NCBI GenBank assembly: GCA_001769805.1
Contig: MEPO01000034.1
Location: 124,001 to 188,000, forward strand
Length of the DNA: 64,000 nt
DNA from: Bdellovibrionales bacterium GWA1_52_35
GTDB lineage: Bacteria; Bdellovibrionota; UBA1018
Reading direction: 5' to 3'
Part shown: in pieces, positions 37,181-45,524 of the stretch
How positions within the stretch are numbered: the stretch's first letter is position 1
Layout of the letters: each line of letters opens with the position of its first letter
The notes under the pieces: generated by a model
Database searches by the model: none
What the model was told of the DNA's origin: nothing
What the model saw: the letters and a program-made list of their open reading frames with translations, nothing else
Program-made: the position numbers and the translations under genes

Positions 37181-37774
37181 ATGAGACATAGTGTAGACGG
37201 TCGTAAATTTGGCCGTAATACTTCGCACCGCATGGCCATGTTTCGCAATATGGCCAATTCGGTGATTGAAAAAGAACAGATCGTTACCACCGTCCAAAAG
37301 GCGAAAGAAACTCGCCGGGTTGTGGATCGCCTGATCACGCTGGGTAAGAAAGGTACAGCGGCAGCACGCCGTTTGGCTTTCGATCGTACACGCGATGATG
37401 ATGTTGTGAAGAAACTCTTCACGACTCTTGCTGAGCGTTACAAAGAGCGTAATGGTGGTTACACCCGCGTTTTGAAGGTCGCTGATCGTCGCTGGGGCGA
37501 TGCTGCTGAAATGGCAGTGCTCGAACTGGTCGATCATCCGGAATTGGATCGGAAGCGTAAACCGAAGGCGAAGGCCGAAGGTAAAGACGCTGAAGGCAAA
37601 GAAGTTCAAGCAGCAGGGGTGAAGGATCCCTTCAACCGTTTCCGCAAGATCTTCAAAGACAAGTCCAAGGTCGGTCCGGCAGCTGGCAAGGCCTCAAAGG
37701 CTTCCAAAAGTGGCGCGGCTCGTAAGACCCCGTCAGCAGGTGGCGGCGGGAGCAAAGCAGGCGGCAGCAGCTGA
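37181..37774 (+). CDS. rplQ: 50S ribosomal protein L17 with long basic C-terminal tail
   Basis: [20 protein letters not shown] starts a normal L17 core of about 120 residues, including [20 protein letters not shown]. It is followed by about 75 residues rich in Lys, Ala, Ser and Gly ([35 protein letters not shown]), giving 197. The tail is low-complexity with a short [13 protein letters not shown] insert. Last gene of the ribosomal block; a strong terminator follows. Confidence 0.96.
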   Translation: MRHSVDGRKFGRNTSHRMAMFRNMANSVIEKEQIVTTVQKAKETRRVVDRLITLGKKGTAAARRLAFDRTRDDDVVKKLFTTLAERYKERNGGYTRVLKVADRRWGDAAEMAVLELVDHPELDRKRKPKAKAEGKDAEGKEVQAAGVKDPFNRFRKIFKDKSKVGPAAGKASKASKSGAARKTPSAGGGGSKAGGSS

Positions 37775-37797
37775 TCTGATCCCGTATTCAAGAATTT

Positions 37798-37840
37798 CAA
37801 AGGGCGATAGAAACACCGTTTCTATCGCCCTTTGATTTTT
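37798..37840. terminator. 17-bp perfect-stem terminator closing the ribosomal operon
   Basis: The 17-base arm 37798-37814 pairs perfectly with 37818-37834 around a three-base loop, followed by ATTTTTCC. On the other strand the stem is preceded by an A run, so it could also serve the convergent anti-sigma gene. Confidence 0.95.
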
Positions 37841-37864
37841 CCTTTGTTGCTTTTGCTCAGTCGC

Positions 37865-38776
37865 TTAAATCTGCGAAAGCCAGATCACGATGCGGGTTTT
37901 TCCTGCTGGAAGCGACTTGCGGGACTTGTTGCGATACCAGGCGAATGTTTCAAGGCTGCCTGCTTTAGTGAGCCCCTCAGGCGCCTTGGCGGAGATTTTC
38001 TGCAGCTGGCGTTTGATACTTGAGATAGCTGAAATGGGTACCAAGAGATCGAACTGGATACCGCCTGGAGCTTCGATGCCGCCTAGTCCAGGAGTGTCCC
38101 TGGAGATCTTGAGTTCAGAGAGTATCTGAACAATTCGATTGCGGATTTCTTTCGGGGAGTCGGTTTTGAGAATAAAGCGCCATATTTCCGAATTCCCAAC
38201 ACTGATGTCCTGGGCTGAGTCTTGTGGTTCGGCTATCTCTGATTCCCCATCGTACTCTGCGTTTCCGCCGTCGACTTCCTCTTCTATCCCAGCCGAGTCG
38301 GAGTTCCCTGTTTTGCCTTTGGTCAAAACCGGGAGATCGCCTGCTGATAACCCGTCTGGCGCGCTTTCACTGAAAGTATCACTGAATTCCGTTACGTTTC
38401 TTTCTATCTGTCGTTCGTAAAACATGCGGAGCCTGGGGCCGGCGGAAATACTGAGGAGCACGAGAAATACAATTCCGGTGCCCTCGAGGGTGGTGCGGAT
38501 ATACCACGGAAGAGTTCGCCAGCGTTTTCGGAGTCGTTGGACACGCGTTCGCCGTAAATCCCGGGAATCCATCAAAAGCTCATGGTTTTTCTTTTCCTGC
38601 GGGACGGCGATTCTGGGGGAAGTGGCGATTGAAGATAGAATGATCCGGAAATGCTTGAGCTCTTCGCTGCAGGGTTCACATTCAACGAGGTGGGTCTCGA
38701 TCTGCTTCTTGTCTTCAGGTTTCAAAGTCCCATCCAGAATATCGGAGGTATGATTACGGATTTGAAAGCAGTTCAT
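37865..38776 (-). CDS. Transmembrane anti-sigma factor with zinc-finger (ZAS-type) domain
   Basis: 303 residues. The N-terminal HxxxCxxC motif (HLVECEPC) is the zinc-binding anti-sigma domain that holds an ECF sigma factor. One membrane segment (GIVFLVLLSISAG, about residues 105-122) follows, then an acidic, probably disordered periplasmic stretch and a C-terminal folded domain of about 100 residues (from SPKEIRNRIVQILSELKI). ATG 38776 overlaps the sigma stop as ATGA and has GGAG eight bases upstream; the longer reading from 38794 is less likely. The signal it senses is unknown. Confidence 0.82.
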   Translation of the reverse strand: MNCFQIRNHTSDILDGTLKPEDKKQIETHLVECEPCSEELKHFRIILSSIATSPRIAVPQEKKNHELLMDSRDLRRTRVQRLRKRWRTLPWYIRTTLEGTGIVFLVLLSISAGPRLRMFYERQIERNVTEFSDTFSESAPDGLSAGDLPVLTKGKTGNSDSAGIEEEVDGGNAEYDGESEIAEPQDSAQDISVGNSEIWRFILKTDSPKEIRNRIVQILSELKISRDTPGLGGIEAPGGIQFDLLVPISAISSIKRQLQKISAKAPEGLTKAGSLETFAWYRNKSRKSLPAGKTRIVIWLSQI

Positions 38777-39246
38777 TTGTTGCTCCAGATCCATTTTTCA
38801 AGTGATCGCAAAGCACGATCACGGCGGGATTTCAGGGATTCCTCGGACAAGTTGAAAGTGGAGGCGATTTCAGAAAAAGGTAAGCCATATTTCTCCCTCA
38901 TCAGCAGGAGCAAGCGGTCTTCAGGTTGGAGTCGCTGAAAAAAAGCGGAAAAATGCTTCAAGCGGCTCGCAGATGAGGCAAGGGCATCCATTTCGATTTG
39001 GTTTGAGCAGGAGAGTTGGGTATCGAGTTTTTCGTGAACGCTTAGAATGTGCTGGCAGGCAATCTGAAATACCCAGGAGCGCTCATGGATTTGAAATCGA
39101 TCGGAGGTTTTGGTTTTTTGGAGAGTTTTTAAAATAGAATCAAAAACCTGCTGTGACTGTTGCAGGTCGTTAAGGGTGGACTGACAAAGGTCAAAAATCA
39201 GATCCTGATAAATTTGGAACGGCGAAGGTCCTTTTTGTACACTCAA
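38773..39246 (-). CDS. ECF-type RNA polymerase sigma factor
   Basis: 157 residues. Region 2 is recognisable though divergent (SQQVFDSILKTLQK, then ERSWVFQIACQHI). Region 4 is clear, with the helix-turn-helix LLLLMREKYGLPFSEIASTF and NLSEESLKSRRDRALRSLEK. No extracytoplasmic extension is present. Start is TTG 39246, with AAGGAG about 11 bases upstream. The following gene is its coupled anti-sigma factor, and the HNH endonuclease gene ends only 24 bases upstream, so all three can share the HNH promoter. Confidence 0.85.
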   Translation of the reverse strand: MSVQKGPSPFQIYQDLIFDLCQSTLNDLQQSQQVFDSILKTLQKTKTSDRFQIHERSWVFQIACQHILSVHEKLDTQLSCSNQIEMDALASSASRLKHFSAFFQRLQPEDRLLLLMREKYGLPFSEIASTFNLSEESLKSRRDRALRSLEKWIWSNK

Positions 39247-39270
39247 GATGACTGGGGCTCCTTACTCGGT

Positions 39271-39807
39271 CTATTTCTCTTCTGGATCGACGTGTTGTAC
39301 GCTTAGATAAAGCTTCCACCGTTCGGGAGTTTTGGCTAGCCCGAATTGCAGATTTATAGAAGGAAGCCAGTTGGGCTGCTGTGGTTTGCGGATCAGCTGT
39401 ATTCCTGCTTGCGCGGGTGTTCGTCCACCTTTGCGCTGATTGCATTGCTTGCAGGCAGTTACGATATTTTGCCAGGACTTTTGCCCGCCCTGCACAACCG
39501 GGATGACGTGATCCAATGTCAACTGTGTCTTGCTGAACTTGCCTCCGCAGTACTGGCAGATATGGTGATCGCGTAAAAAAATGTTGGCACGTGAGAAGCG
39601 AACCAGCTGTCGTTTCTTTTTCAGGGGGACATAGTGCAAAAGGCGAAGGACGGCAGGGACTTTGATGCTGACGCGCACGGAGCGGACTTCCTGCTCCGAC
39701 TCCTCAATTACTTCCACTTTTCCTTGAAACAGCAGTTGGATAGCTCTTTGCCAGGTCACTATCAGGAGAGGCTCGAATGAGGCATTCAGCACAAGGGCGT
39801 GGCCCAT
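39271..39807 (-). CDS. HNH endonuclease family protein
   Basis: 178 residues. It begins MGHALVLNASFEPLLIVTWQ, typical of a widespread small HNH family, with the HNH core in the C-terminal half: CQYCGGKF, LDHVIPVVQGG with the catalytic His, and CKQCNQRKG. The two CxxC pairs bind a structural zinc. The frame is open 57 bases further upstream, but that part contains the promoter. The putative -10 box ends six bases before ATG 39807, so the mRNA may be leaderless. The biological role of this family is not known to me; DNA cleavage activity is inferred from the fold. Confidence 0.85.
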   Translation of the reverse strand: MGHALVLNASFEPLLIVTWQRAIQLLFQGKVEVIEESEQEVRSVRVSIKVPAVLRLLHYVPLKKKRQLVRFSRANIFLRDHHICQYCGGKFSKTQLTLDHVIPVVQGGQKSWQNIVTACKQCNQRKGGRTPAQAGIQLIRKPQQPNWLPSINLQFGLAKTPERWKLYLSVQHVDPEEK

Positions 39808-39813
39808 AAACCT

Positions 39814-39843
39814 ATTATAAGGCTTGAGATCATGAACCTGCAA
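39814..39843 (-). promoter_or_regulatory. Near-consensus promoter giving a leaderless HNH mRNA
   Basis: On the minus strand: TTGCAG (39843-39838), an 18-base spacer, TATAAT (39819-39814), then AGGTTT and the ATG at 39807. A start six to seven bases after the -10 falls on the ATG. Confidence 0.65.
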
Positions 39844-39981
39844 CTTTTGCTGAAATGCCACCATTCTAAGCCTGCTGTTTGCTTGAGTTAAATCGCAGCG
39901 TTTGGGCTCGTTATGGTCTGCAATGGCTTCAAATTTAAAAAGGATACAGACGGAAAAACTGAGCTATGATAAGGGCTTAGG

Positions 39982-40515
39982 ATGCCTATGCGGATTAATC
40001 AAAAAATACAATGTATTATAGCCGGTTTGCTCATATCGCTTTTGCCAGCTTGTGACTCAAAGCCACCCAGCAGCACCCTGCCTACCCGTTCAGCCCCTGC
40101 TTTTGAGCTCAAGGATGCCATGGGCAAGGTTTATTCCCTGCAAGACATCAAAGAACCTGTAATCATTGTTCACTTCTGGGCGAGCTGGTGTCCTCCGTGT
40201 ATTGAGGAAATTCCACGTTGGATTGCTGCAGCCCCGGCTTTGAAGAACGTACCCGTGAAGCTCGTTGCAATCAGCGTGGATGAGTCCTGGGAGAAGGCCC
40301 TCAAAGTTTTTCCAGTTTCGAAACTTGCGCCCAATATGCTGCTCCTTCTGGATCCCAAGAGTGAAGTGGCGGGAAAATATGGCACGCACCAATTCCCGGA
40401 AAGTTATCTTCTGAACCGCGAACGGAAAATTGTCGACAAATGGATCGGATCTCAGGATTGGACCGGTTCGATGGTACGGTTTGGGATTGCCAAAAGCCTC
40501 GCAAATCCTCAGTGA
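39982..40515 (+). CDS. TlpA/ResA-like thioredoxin lipoprotein
   Basis: 177 residues. The signal peptide ends in a lipobox (LLPAC), so it is anchored in the periplasm. The thioredoxin fold carries WASWCPPCIEEIP with the CxxC active site (CPPC) and a cis-proline segment before SYLLNRERKIVDKWIG. Such proteins usually keep periplasmic cysteines reduced, for example in cytochrome c maturation; the partner is unknown. ATG 39982 has a second ATG two codons later. A TATGAT box lies at 39965-39970. Its end overlaps the convergent thiI gene by seven bases. Confidence 0.85.
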   Translation: MPMRINQKIQCIIAGLLISLLPACDSKPPSSTLPTRSAPAFELKDAMGKVYSLQDIKEPVIIVHFWASWCPPCIEEIPRWIAAAPALKNVPVKLVAISVDESWEKALKVFPVSKLAPNMLLLLDPKSEVAGKYGTHQFPESYLLNRERKIVDKWIGSQDWTGSMVRFGIAKSLANPQ

Positions 40516-41723
40516 GTTGGACGGATTCCGATCGTGTCCAGGGCTTCCAGCACGAGCTCTGAAACGGATAAGCGTTCTTCCTGTTCTTCAGCGAGTCCGG
40601 GGGTGCAACGGGTTGAGGGATGTCTGTCTGCGAAAAGCGTGCAGCAGTCGGCGGCTGGTCGGATCGAGGTTTCATAAGTGCCCCAGCGCTGGGCTTCAGC
40701 AATGATTTCTTCCTTATCCTGGCAGGTGAGAGGACGAAGAATAGGGATCTTGGCCACACTGTTGATCGTGGTGAGATTATCCAAAGTCTGACTTGCGACC
40801 TGGCCTATGCTTTCGCCGGTAACCAATGCGCTTGCCCCGATTTTTTTGGCTAATTGCTCGGCGATCCGGACCATCATGCGGCGATAAATGATCGTGCGTA
40901 TTTTGGGGTTTGTGACCAAAGCGATCTTTTCCTGAATTTTGCCGAAGGGCACAACATGGAGGGGCAGCGGTTCTGGCTGATATTGATTCACAAGCCGTAC
41001 AAGATCTTCCACTTTGGCCAGGGATTCCTCTCCCACAAACGGCGTGCCGTAAAAGTGAATGAAACCCACAGCGCACCCTCTTCGCAGGCTGCGAATCGCA
41101 GCTACGGGCGAATCCAGGCCCCCAGACATGAGTGCGAGAACGAGGCCATTGGTTCCCGAGGGGAGCCCGCCGGCCCCTTTGTATTTTTTGACCCAGAGGA
41201 ACGAGTGGTGAAAGCGGATTTCGACACCGAGGGTGAATTCCGGGTGGTCGAGATTAACTTCAAGTGCGGGGTGGGCATCTTTGATTGCGCCACCGATGAA
41301 GTGGTCGAGTTGCATGGATTTTTCGGGCAGTGCTTTGTCGCTCCTTCGTGTCTCGACCCGGAAGCTTTTGGGTAAACCGTTTTTTGCCACATAATCTGCA
41401 AATTCTTCCAGTGCCGCTTTGAGCAGCTCCTGCTTATCTGTCTTCACGATCCGGATCGGGCTGATTCCAGTGAGTCCAAAGACACGGGAAAGTGCCGTAT
41501 TGACCGTGGTACTCCAGGGCTCGTAAACGATGATACGACCGTGTTCCTTGGCAATTCTGAAATAAGGCGACGGCCTTTCGGGACTGCTGAGTGCGCGGGC
41601 AAGGAGTTTCCGGGTATTTTGGATCAGGCGTTCCTCAAACCAGCCGCGGTTATCTCCCTTCAGGGCGACCTCATGGTAGCGAAGCATGATGGCGCGGTCT
41701 TGAGCAGGATGGGGTTCGGTCAT
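40509..41723 (-). CDS. thiI: tRNA 4-thiouridine synthase ThiI, rhodanese-less form
   Basis: 404 residues. An N-terminal ferredoxin-like/THUMP part (about 1-170) precedes the PP-loop adenylating domain with LALMSGGLDSPVAAI (about residue 198). It activates U8 of tRNA for sulfur insertion, and in some bacteria also serves thiamine synthesis. The C-terminal rhodanese domain of E. coli ThiI (482 residues) is absent, as in B. subtilis. The start overlaps the upstream cysteine desulfurase by four bases, which suggests direct sulfur transfer from that enzyme. C-terminal DCCTLF is typical. Confidence 0.93.
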   Translation of the reverse strand: MTEPHPAQDRAIMLRYHEVALKGDNRGWFEERLIQNTRKLLARALSSPERPSPYFRIAKEHGRIIVYEPWSTTVNTALSRVFGLTGISPIRIVKTDKQELLKAALEEFADYVAKNGLPKSFRVETRRSDKALPEKSMQLDHFIGGAIKDAHPALEVNLDHPEFTLGVEIRFHHSFLWVKKYKGAGGLPSGTNGLVLALMSGGLDSPVAAIRSLRRGCAVGFIHFYGTPFVGEESLAKVEDLVRLVNQYQPEPLPLHVVPFGKIQEKIALVTNPKIRTIIYRRMMVRIAEQLAKKIGASALVTGESIGQVASQTLDNLTTINSVAKIPILRPLTCQDKEEIIAEAQRWGTYETSIRPAADCCTLFADRHPSTRCTPGLAEEQEERLSVSELVLEALDTIGIRPTH

Positions 41724-42973
41724 GAGTTCTGCCTTTTTTGAATATTTCCGGAGAGCTGGTCAGATCTCAAAATCGAGTCTTCAATTGCTTGCGCCAGAGT
41801 ATGGATGTCTTCACGGGAAGTCCTGTCTGAAAAGCTGACCCGGATTGCCGAGGTCTGAAGAGCGGCGGTGGCCCCCAGAGCAACGAGAACGGGTTCCAGT
41901 TGGGTTTTGCCGGCGCTGCAAGCAGAACCTGTGGAGACCAGACAGTTCCGCTCCTCGAGCAGTCTTGCGAGCGGACCGGCCTGGATTCCGGGGAAACTGA
42001 TGTTGACGATATGCGGAACAGCGAGAGCTGGTGAGTTCCAGTGAATACGTGAATTCCTGGTTTTTTGCAGGAGCCCACGGGCGAGCAGTTGTGCCTGGAA
42101 TTCCTGGCGCAGGGCAATTGTGTGCTGGGTGTAACGCGAGCGTTTTGCCAAAGTCATCTGGGCTGCAGCATGAAACCCTGCAATCAGTCCTGCATTTTGG
42201 GTTCCCGAGCGCAAACCGGCCTCCTGCCCACCGCCCCAGATCAAAGGACGCAGGGTCTTGACCAGCTTCCTGTTCAGCAGGATCAATGCGCCCACCCCTT
42301 TGGGACCTTCGATTTTGTGCGAGGAAATGGAAACCATATCCACAGCCGAGCCAGAATGTGGCAGCTCCACGCGTCCGAAGGCTTGAATTGCATCCGTGTG
42401 AAAATACGACAAAGGAGCCTGGCTTTTTACTTTCTGGGCTAAAGACTCAATTGGGTAGAGGGTTCCCAGGATGTTGTTTACCAGATGAATGCTGACGAGC
42501 TGAACATCCGGGCCGAGAAGCGCGTTGAATCGCATTTCATCAATCTGGCCTTCCGGCGTTACGGCGATCGGATTTGGATCAAATCCGAAATCTCTCAAGG
42601 AACTCGCCGTCTTGCTCACAGCTGAATGTTCAATTGCCGAATAAAGGATTTTTCCGAGCGGGCGAGGCGATTGCTGCGGGATGGATTCTGAGTTCTTCAT
42701 GGCCGTACTCAGACGAGTCAGCGCCGGCCCATAAATAGCGAGGTTATCGGCTTCGGTGCCGCTGCCTGTGAATACTATTTGTTCAGGTTCGACCCCGAAC
42801 GACTCGGCGAAAAACCGGCGGGCCTCGCGAATGACTGTTGCTGCCTTTTGTCCATACGCATGGGCAGAAGAAGGATGACCGAAGAACTCTGCCGAAAAAG
42901 GAGCCATTCGAAAAATTGCTTCTTCACAACAAGGAGTTGTGGCTGCGTAGTCAAAGTAAAGCGGGTGGGCCAT
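41720..42973 (-). CDS. Cysteine desulfurase (NifS/IscS family), partner of ThiI
   Basis: 417-residue PLP enzyme that moves sulfur from cysteine to an active-site cysteine persulfide. It opens with YFDYAATTPCC. The PLP lysine is in SSHKIEGPKG (about 213) and the catalytic cysteine in STGSACSAGK (about 350). The gene is coupled to thiI by an ATGA overlap, and no iscU, sufE or other Fe-S assembly gene is nearby. That context favours a dedicated tRNA-thiolation role like B. subtilis NifZ rather than general Fe-S assembly. Confidence 0.92.
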   Translation of the reverse strand: MAHPLYFDYAATTPCCEEAIFRMAPFSAEFFGHPSSAHAYGQKAATVIREARRFFAESFGVEPEQIVFTGSGTEADNLAIYGPALTRLSTAMKNSESIPQQSPRPLGKILYSAIEHSAVSKTASSLRDFGFDPNPIAVTPEGQIDEMRFNALLGPDVQLVSIHLVNNILGTLYPIESLAQKVKSQAPLSYFHTDAIQAFGRVELPHSGSAVDMVSISSHKIEGPKGVGALILLNRKLVKTLRPLIWGGGQEAGLRSGTQNAGLIAGFHAAAQMTLAKRSRYTQHTIALRQEFQAQLLARGLLQKTRNSRIHWNSPALAVPHIVNISFPGIQAGPLARLLEERNCLVSTGSACSAGKTQLEPVLVALGATAALQTSAIRVSFSDRTSREDIHTLAQAIEDSILRSDQLSGNIQKRQNS

Positions 42974-43102
42974 GGTCTTAACAATTCCGGGTTGGGGTAA
43001 CCTTGTGACCTGCCTAGAAAAACGACAGGTCTGACCAGAAAATAGATCTACTGTTCAATAATTGTCCAGATTAATCCGATATGAGGTTGGGAGAACATTC
43101 AT

Positions 43103-44683
43103 ATGATTAATTGGGAAGAGCTGAAACACATCCATGTCATCCGGAAACTGGAAGAGATCCTGGGCCAGTGGTTCCATACGGATATTTTCTATGTGGACGA
43201 CCGTGGGCAGGTTCGGAACTATGATCCAACCGATCGGCAGCGCGAGTTTCGGAATCCCTTATGCGCCCACCTTCTCCCCAAAGATAAAGGACGCGAGCTG
43301 ATCATGAAGGCGGTGACCGAAGCGAACGAGCTTGCTTACAAAAGCGACCAGGCGCATCTGACCATGAGCGGTCCGCTTGGTATCGAACAATTTGTAATTT
43401 CCCGGATCACAATTGACCAGGACTATCTCGGAAGTGTTTTTGCTTATTCCTATATTGATAATCCGATCACTCCTGAGGATCGTGAAAAAGCCCGTGCCGC
43501 CATTGAGCTTCTTGGAATGGATGGAGAAATTTTTGAACAGGCCCTTTCCCGCCTCAAAGCGCTCAATCCAGCTGAGAAAAAATATTTTTACGAACTCGTT
43601 GATCTGGTCGCACAGGAGATCGTGGCATTCCATACGGAAATTTCAAAGCGTGAGGAGCGAATCAGTGCTTTGAACAATCAGTTGGGCAGTCGTTACAGTT
43701 ATGGTTCGATGATTGGCAAATCCAAGCCGATGCAGGACCTCTACAGCATGCTTGATAAAATCAAGAACTCGGAGGCCACGGTTCTCGTTCAGGGTGAGAA
43801 TGGTACCGGTAAAGAGCTGATCGCCCGTGCGATTCACTACAATTCACCTCGTCAAAACTCTCAATTCGTCACGGTGAACTGTTCCGCGTTCAATGAAAAT
43901 CTGCTCGATAGTGAATTGTTCGGACACGTGAAGGGATCCTTCACCGGTGCAATCAAGGACAAAAAAGGCTTATTTGAATCCGCAGACAAAGGCACGCTGT
44001 TCCTGGACGAAATCGGAGATATGTCGCCCACGATGCAGGTGAAGCTCCTTCGTGTTCTTCAGGAAGGCACGCTCACTCCTGTGGGCGGAACGGAACAGCG
44101 CAAGGTGGATGTTCGTCTGATCGCGGCCACCAACAAAGATCTCAAAGAGATGATCGAGCTCGGTACGTTCCGGGAAGATCTTTATTATCGTATTAATGTC
44201 ATCAATCTCGTGGTGCCGCCGCTTCGGGACCGCAAAGAGGATATTCCGATTCTCGTTGATCATTTCCTTAATCGTGACTGCAAGGAAAAAAATCTTCCGG
44301 TTAAGAACTTCGCGAAACGCGCAATGGAAAAGATTTTTGATTATCCGTGGCCCGGCAACATCCGCGAGCTCGAAAACGAAGTGGAGCGCGTCGTGGTGCT
44401 CTCGGGCGATGAATTGAGGATTTCCATCGACGTGCTCTCGCAACGGATCCGCGATTTTGGCGAACAGTCAAAGGTCCAGGGTGTTCGGGTTGCAGGAAAG
44501 TTGAAGGATGCCTTGGAGGAGCTTGAGCGAACCATGATTCGGGAAGGCTTGCGCCGCACTAACTGGAACAAAAGTCGGCTGGCAAAAGAGCTCGGTATTT
44601 CACGGGCGGGCCTGATCATGAAGGTCGAGAAGTATGGACTCGATAAGCGGAAGATCGCGCGAGCCGCTGGCGAAGCGGCTTAA
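43103..44683 (+). CDS. Sigma-54-dependent transcriptional activator with PocR-like sensor domain
   Basis: 526 residues. The N-terminal domain (about 1-185; WEELKHIHVIRKLEEILGQW onward) resembles PocR/GAF-type ligand sensors and has no receiver aspartate, so it is not a classic response regulator. The AAA+ domain has Walker A GENGTGKE (about 231), the sigma-54 contact loop as GSFTGA (about 277), and Walker B TLFLDEIGD. The C-terminus is a Fis-type HTH (NWNKSRLAKELGISRAGLIM). Targets and ligand are unknown. Its stop overlaps the stop of the convergent barrel gene. Confidence 0.9.
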   Translation: MINWEELKHIHVIRKLEEILGQWFHTDIFYVDDRGQVRNYDPTDRQREFRNPLCAHLLPKDKGRELIMKAVTEANELAYKSDQAHLTMSGPLGIEQFVISRITIDQDYLGSVFAYSYIDNPITPEDREKARAAIELLGMDGEIFEQALSRLKALNPAEKKYFYELVDLVAQEIVAFHTEISKREERISALNNQLGSRYSYGSMIGKSKPMQDLYSMLDKIKNSEATVLVQGENGTGKELIARAIHYNSPRQNSQFVTVNCSAFNENLLDSELFGHVKGSFTGAIKDKKGLFESADKGTLFLDEIGDMSPTMQVKLLRVLQEGTLTPVGGTEQRKVDVRLIAATNKDLKEMIELGTFREDLYYRINVINLVVPPLRDRKEDIPILVDHFLNRDCKEKNLPVKNFAKRAMEKIFDYPWPGNIRELENEVERVVVLSGDELRISIDVLSQRIRDFGEQSKVQGVRVAGKLKDALEELERTMIREGLRRTNWNKSRLAKELGISRAGLIMKVEKYGLDKRKIARAAGEAA

Positions 44684-45372
44684 TTCCTGAGTTCAACGCC
44701 GAAGGGATAGCGCCAGCCGTGGAATTCATTTGAGGTGTCTCGCCCGTCGCTTGAACTGCTGGATCTGGAAAAGCCAAAGTAGACCCGCATGAGCACGGTG
44801 AGTTCCCCCGTGGGCTTCGGTGACAGAACTCCATCAGTCGTGATGAATTGCGCGGCAGCAGCCAGGCCCAGCGAAAACTGCGGAGTGACAGGCCAGAGAA
44901 ATCCGCCTTCGCCCAGGAAGGCTCGCGAACCTGGTGCTCCTGAAAAAGCATCCAGACCGGGCATTGGTCCTACGCGTCGCCAGACGAACGGTGCGAAACC
45001 TGCGCCCACAAAGATTCGGCTGAGCTGTAGTCGGGCGATCAGATACGGGGCCTGAATCGCATAGTATTCCATTGAATTCACCGAGCCCGTCACCGTCCGG
45101 TGCTGTAGTCCGATTTGGGCTTCAGCAGGAATCGCTCCTCCGCTGAAGCTGTAGCCAAATGAACCATTCAGGGAAAATCCGCGATCCAGGATAGATGGTG
45201 TTCCGGTAAAGAACGGTTCGCTGTTGCGAATTTGGGCGAAGCCCCCCTGAAACTCATAATAGAATGCCGAAGCATGGACCGGGTATTCGGAAGCAAGCAG
45301 TGCCAGAATAAGGCCCGATAAAAGACCTAAGCCAGGACCTAAGGTGTTCAGAGGGCGTACGAGCCTGTTCAT
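44680..45372 (-). CDS. Putative outer-membrane beta-barrel protein
   Basis: About 230 residues from ATG 45372 with a long signal peptide (LGLLSGLILALLASEYPVHA). The mature part is glycine- and aromatic-rich with alternating strands (FYYEFQGGFAQIRNSEPFF; GFSLNGSFGYSF), and it ends in strands such as GELTVLMRVYFGFS. This fits a small eight-stranded barrel. A C-terminal serine run and a non-aromatic end are atypical. No ribosome-binding site is evident. Function unknown. Confidence 0.6.
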   Translation of the reverse strand: MNRLVRPLNTLGPGLGLLSGLILALLASEYPVHASAFYYEFQGGFAQIRNSEPFFTGTPSILDRGFSLNGSFGYSFSGGAIPAEAQIGLQHRTVTGSVNSMEYYAIQAPYLIARLQLSRIFVGAGFAPFVWRRVGPMPGLDAFSGAPGSRAFLGEGGFLWPVTPQFSLGLAAAAQFITTDGVLSPKPTGELTVLMRVYFGFSRSSSSSDGRDTSNEFHGWRYPFGVELRN

Positions 45373-45524
45373 GAGGAGATGGTACCGCGCAGGGGGGGCG
45401 AGGTGCAAACTGCGCTTTTAGTAATAATTCTAATCCAGATCAAAACCCCTTTAACACCGCAAGATTAGGGGAGGGCGCGAGTTAGGTTGCGGAAATTGAC
45501 GCGGTGCGATAAGCCTTTGAGGCG

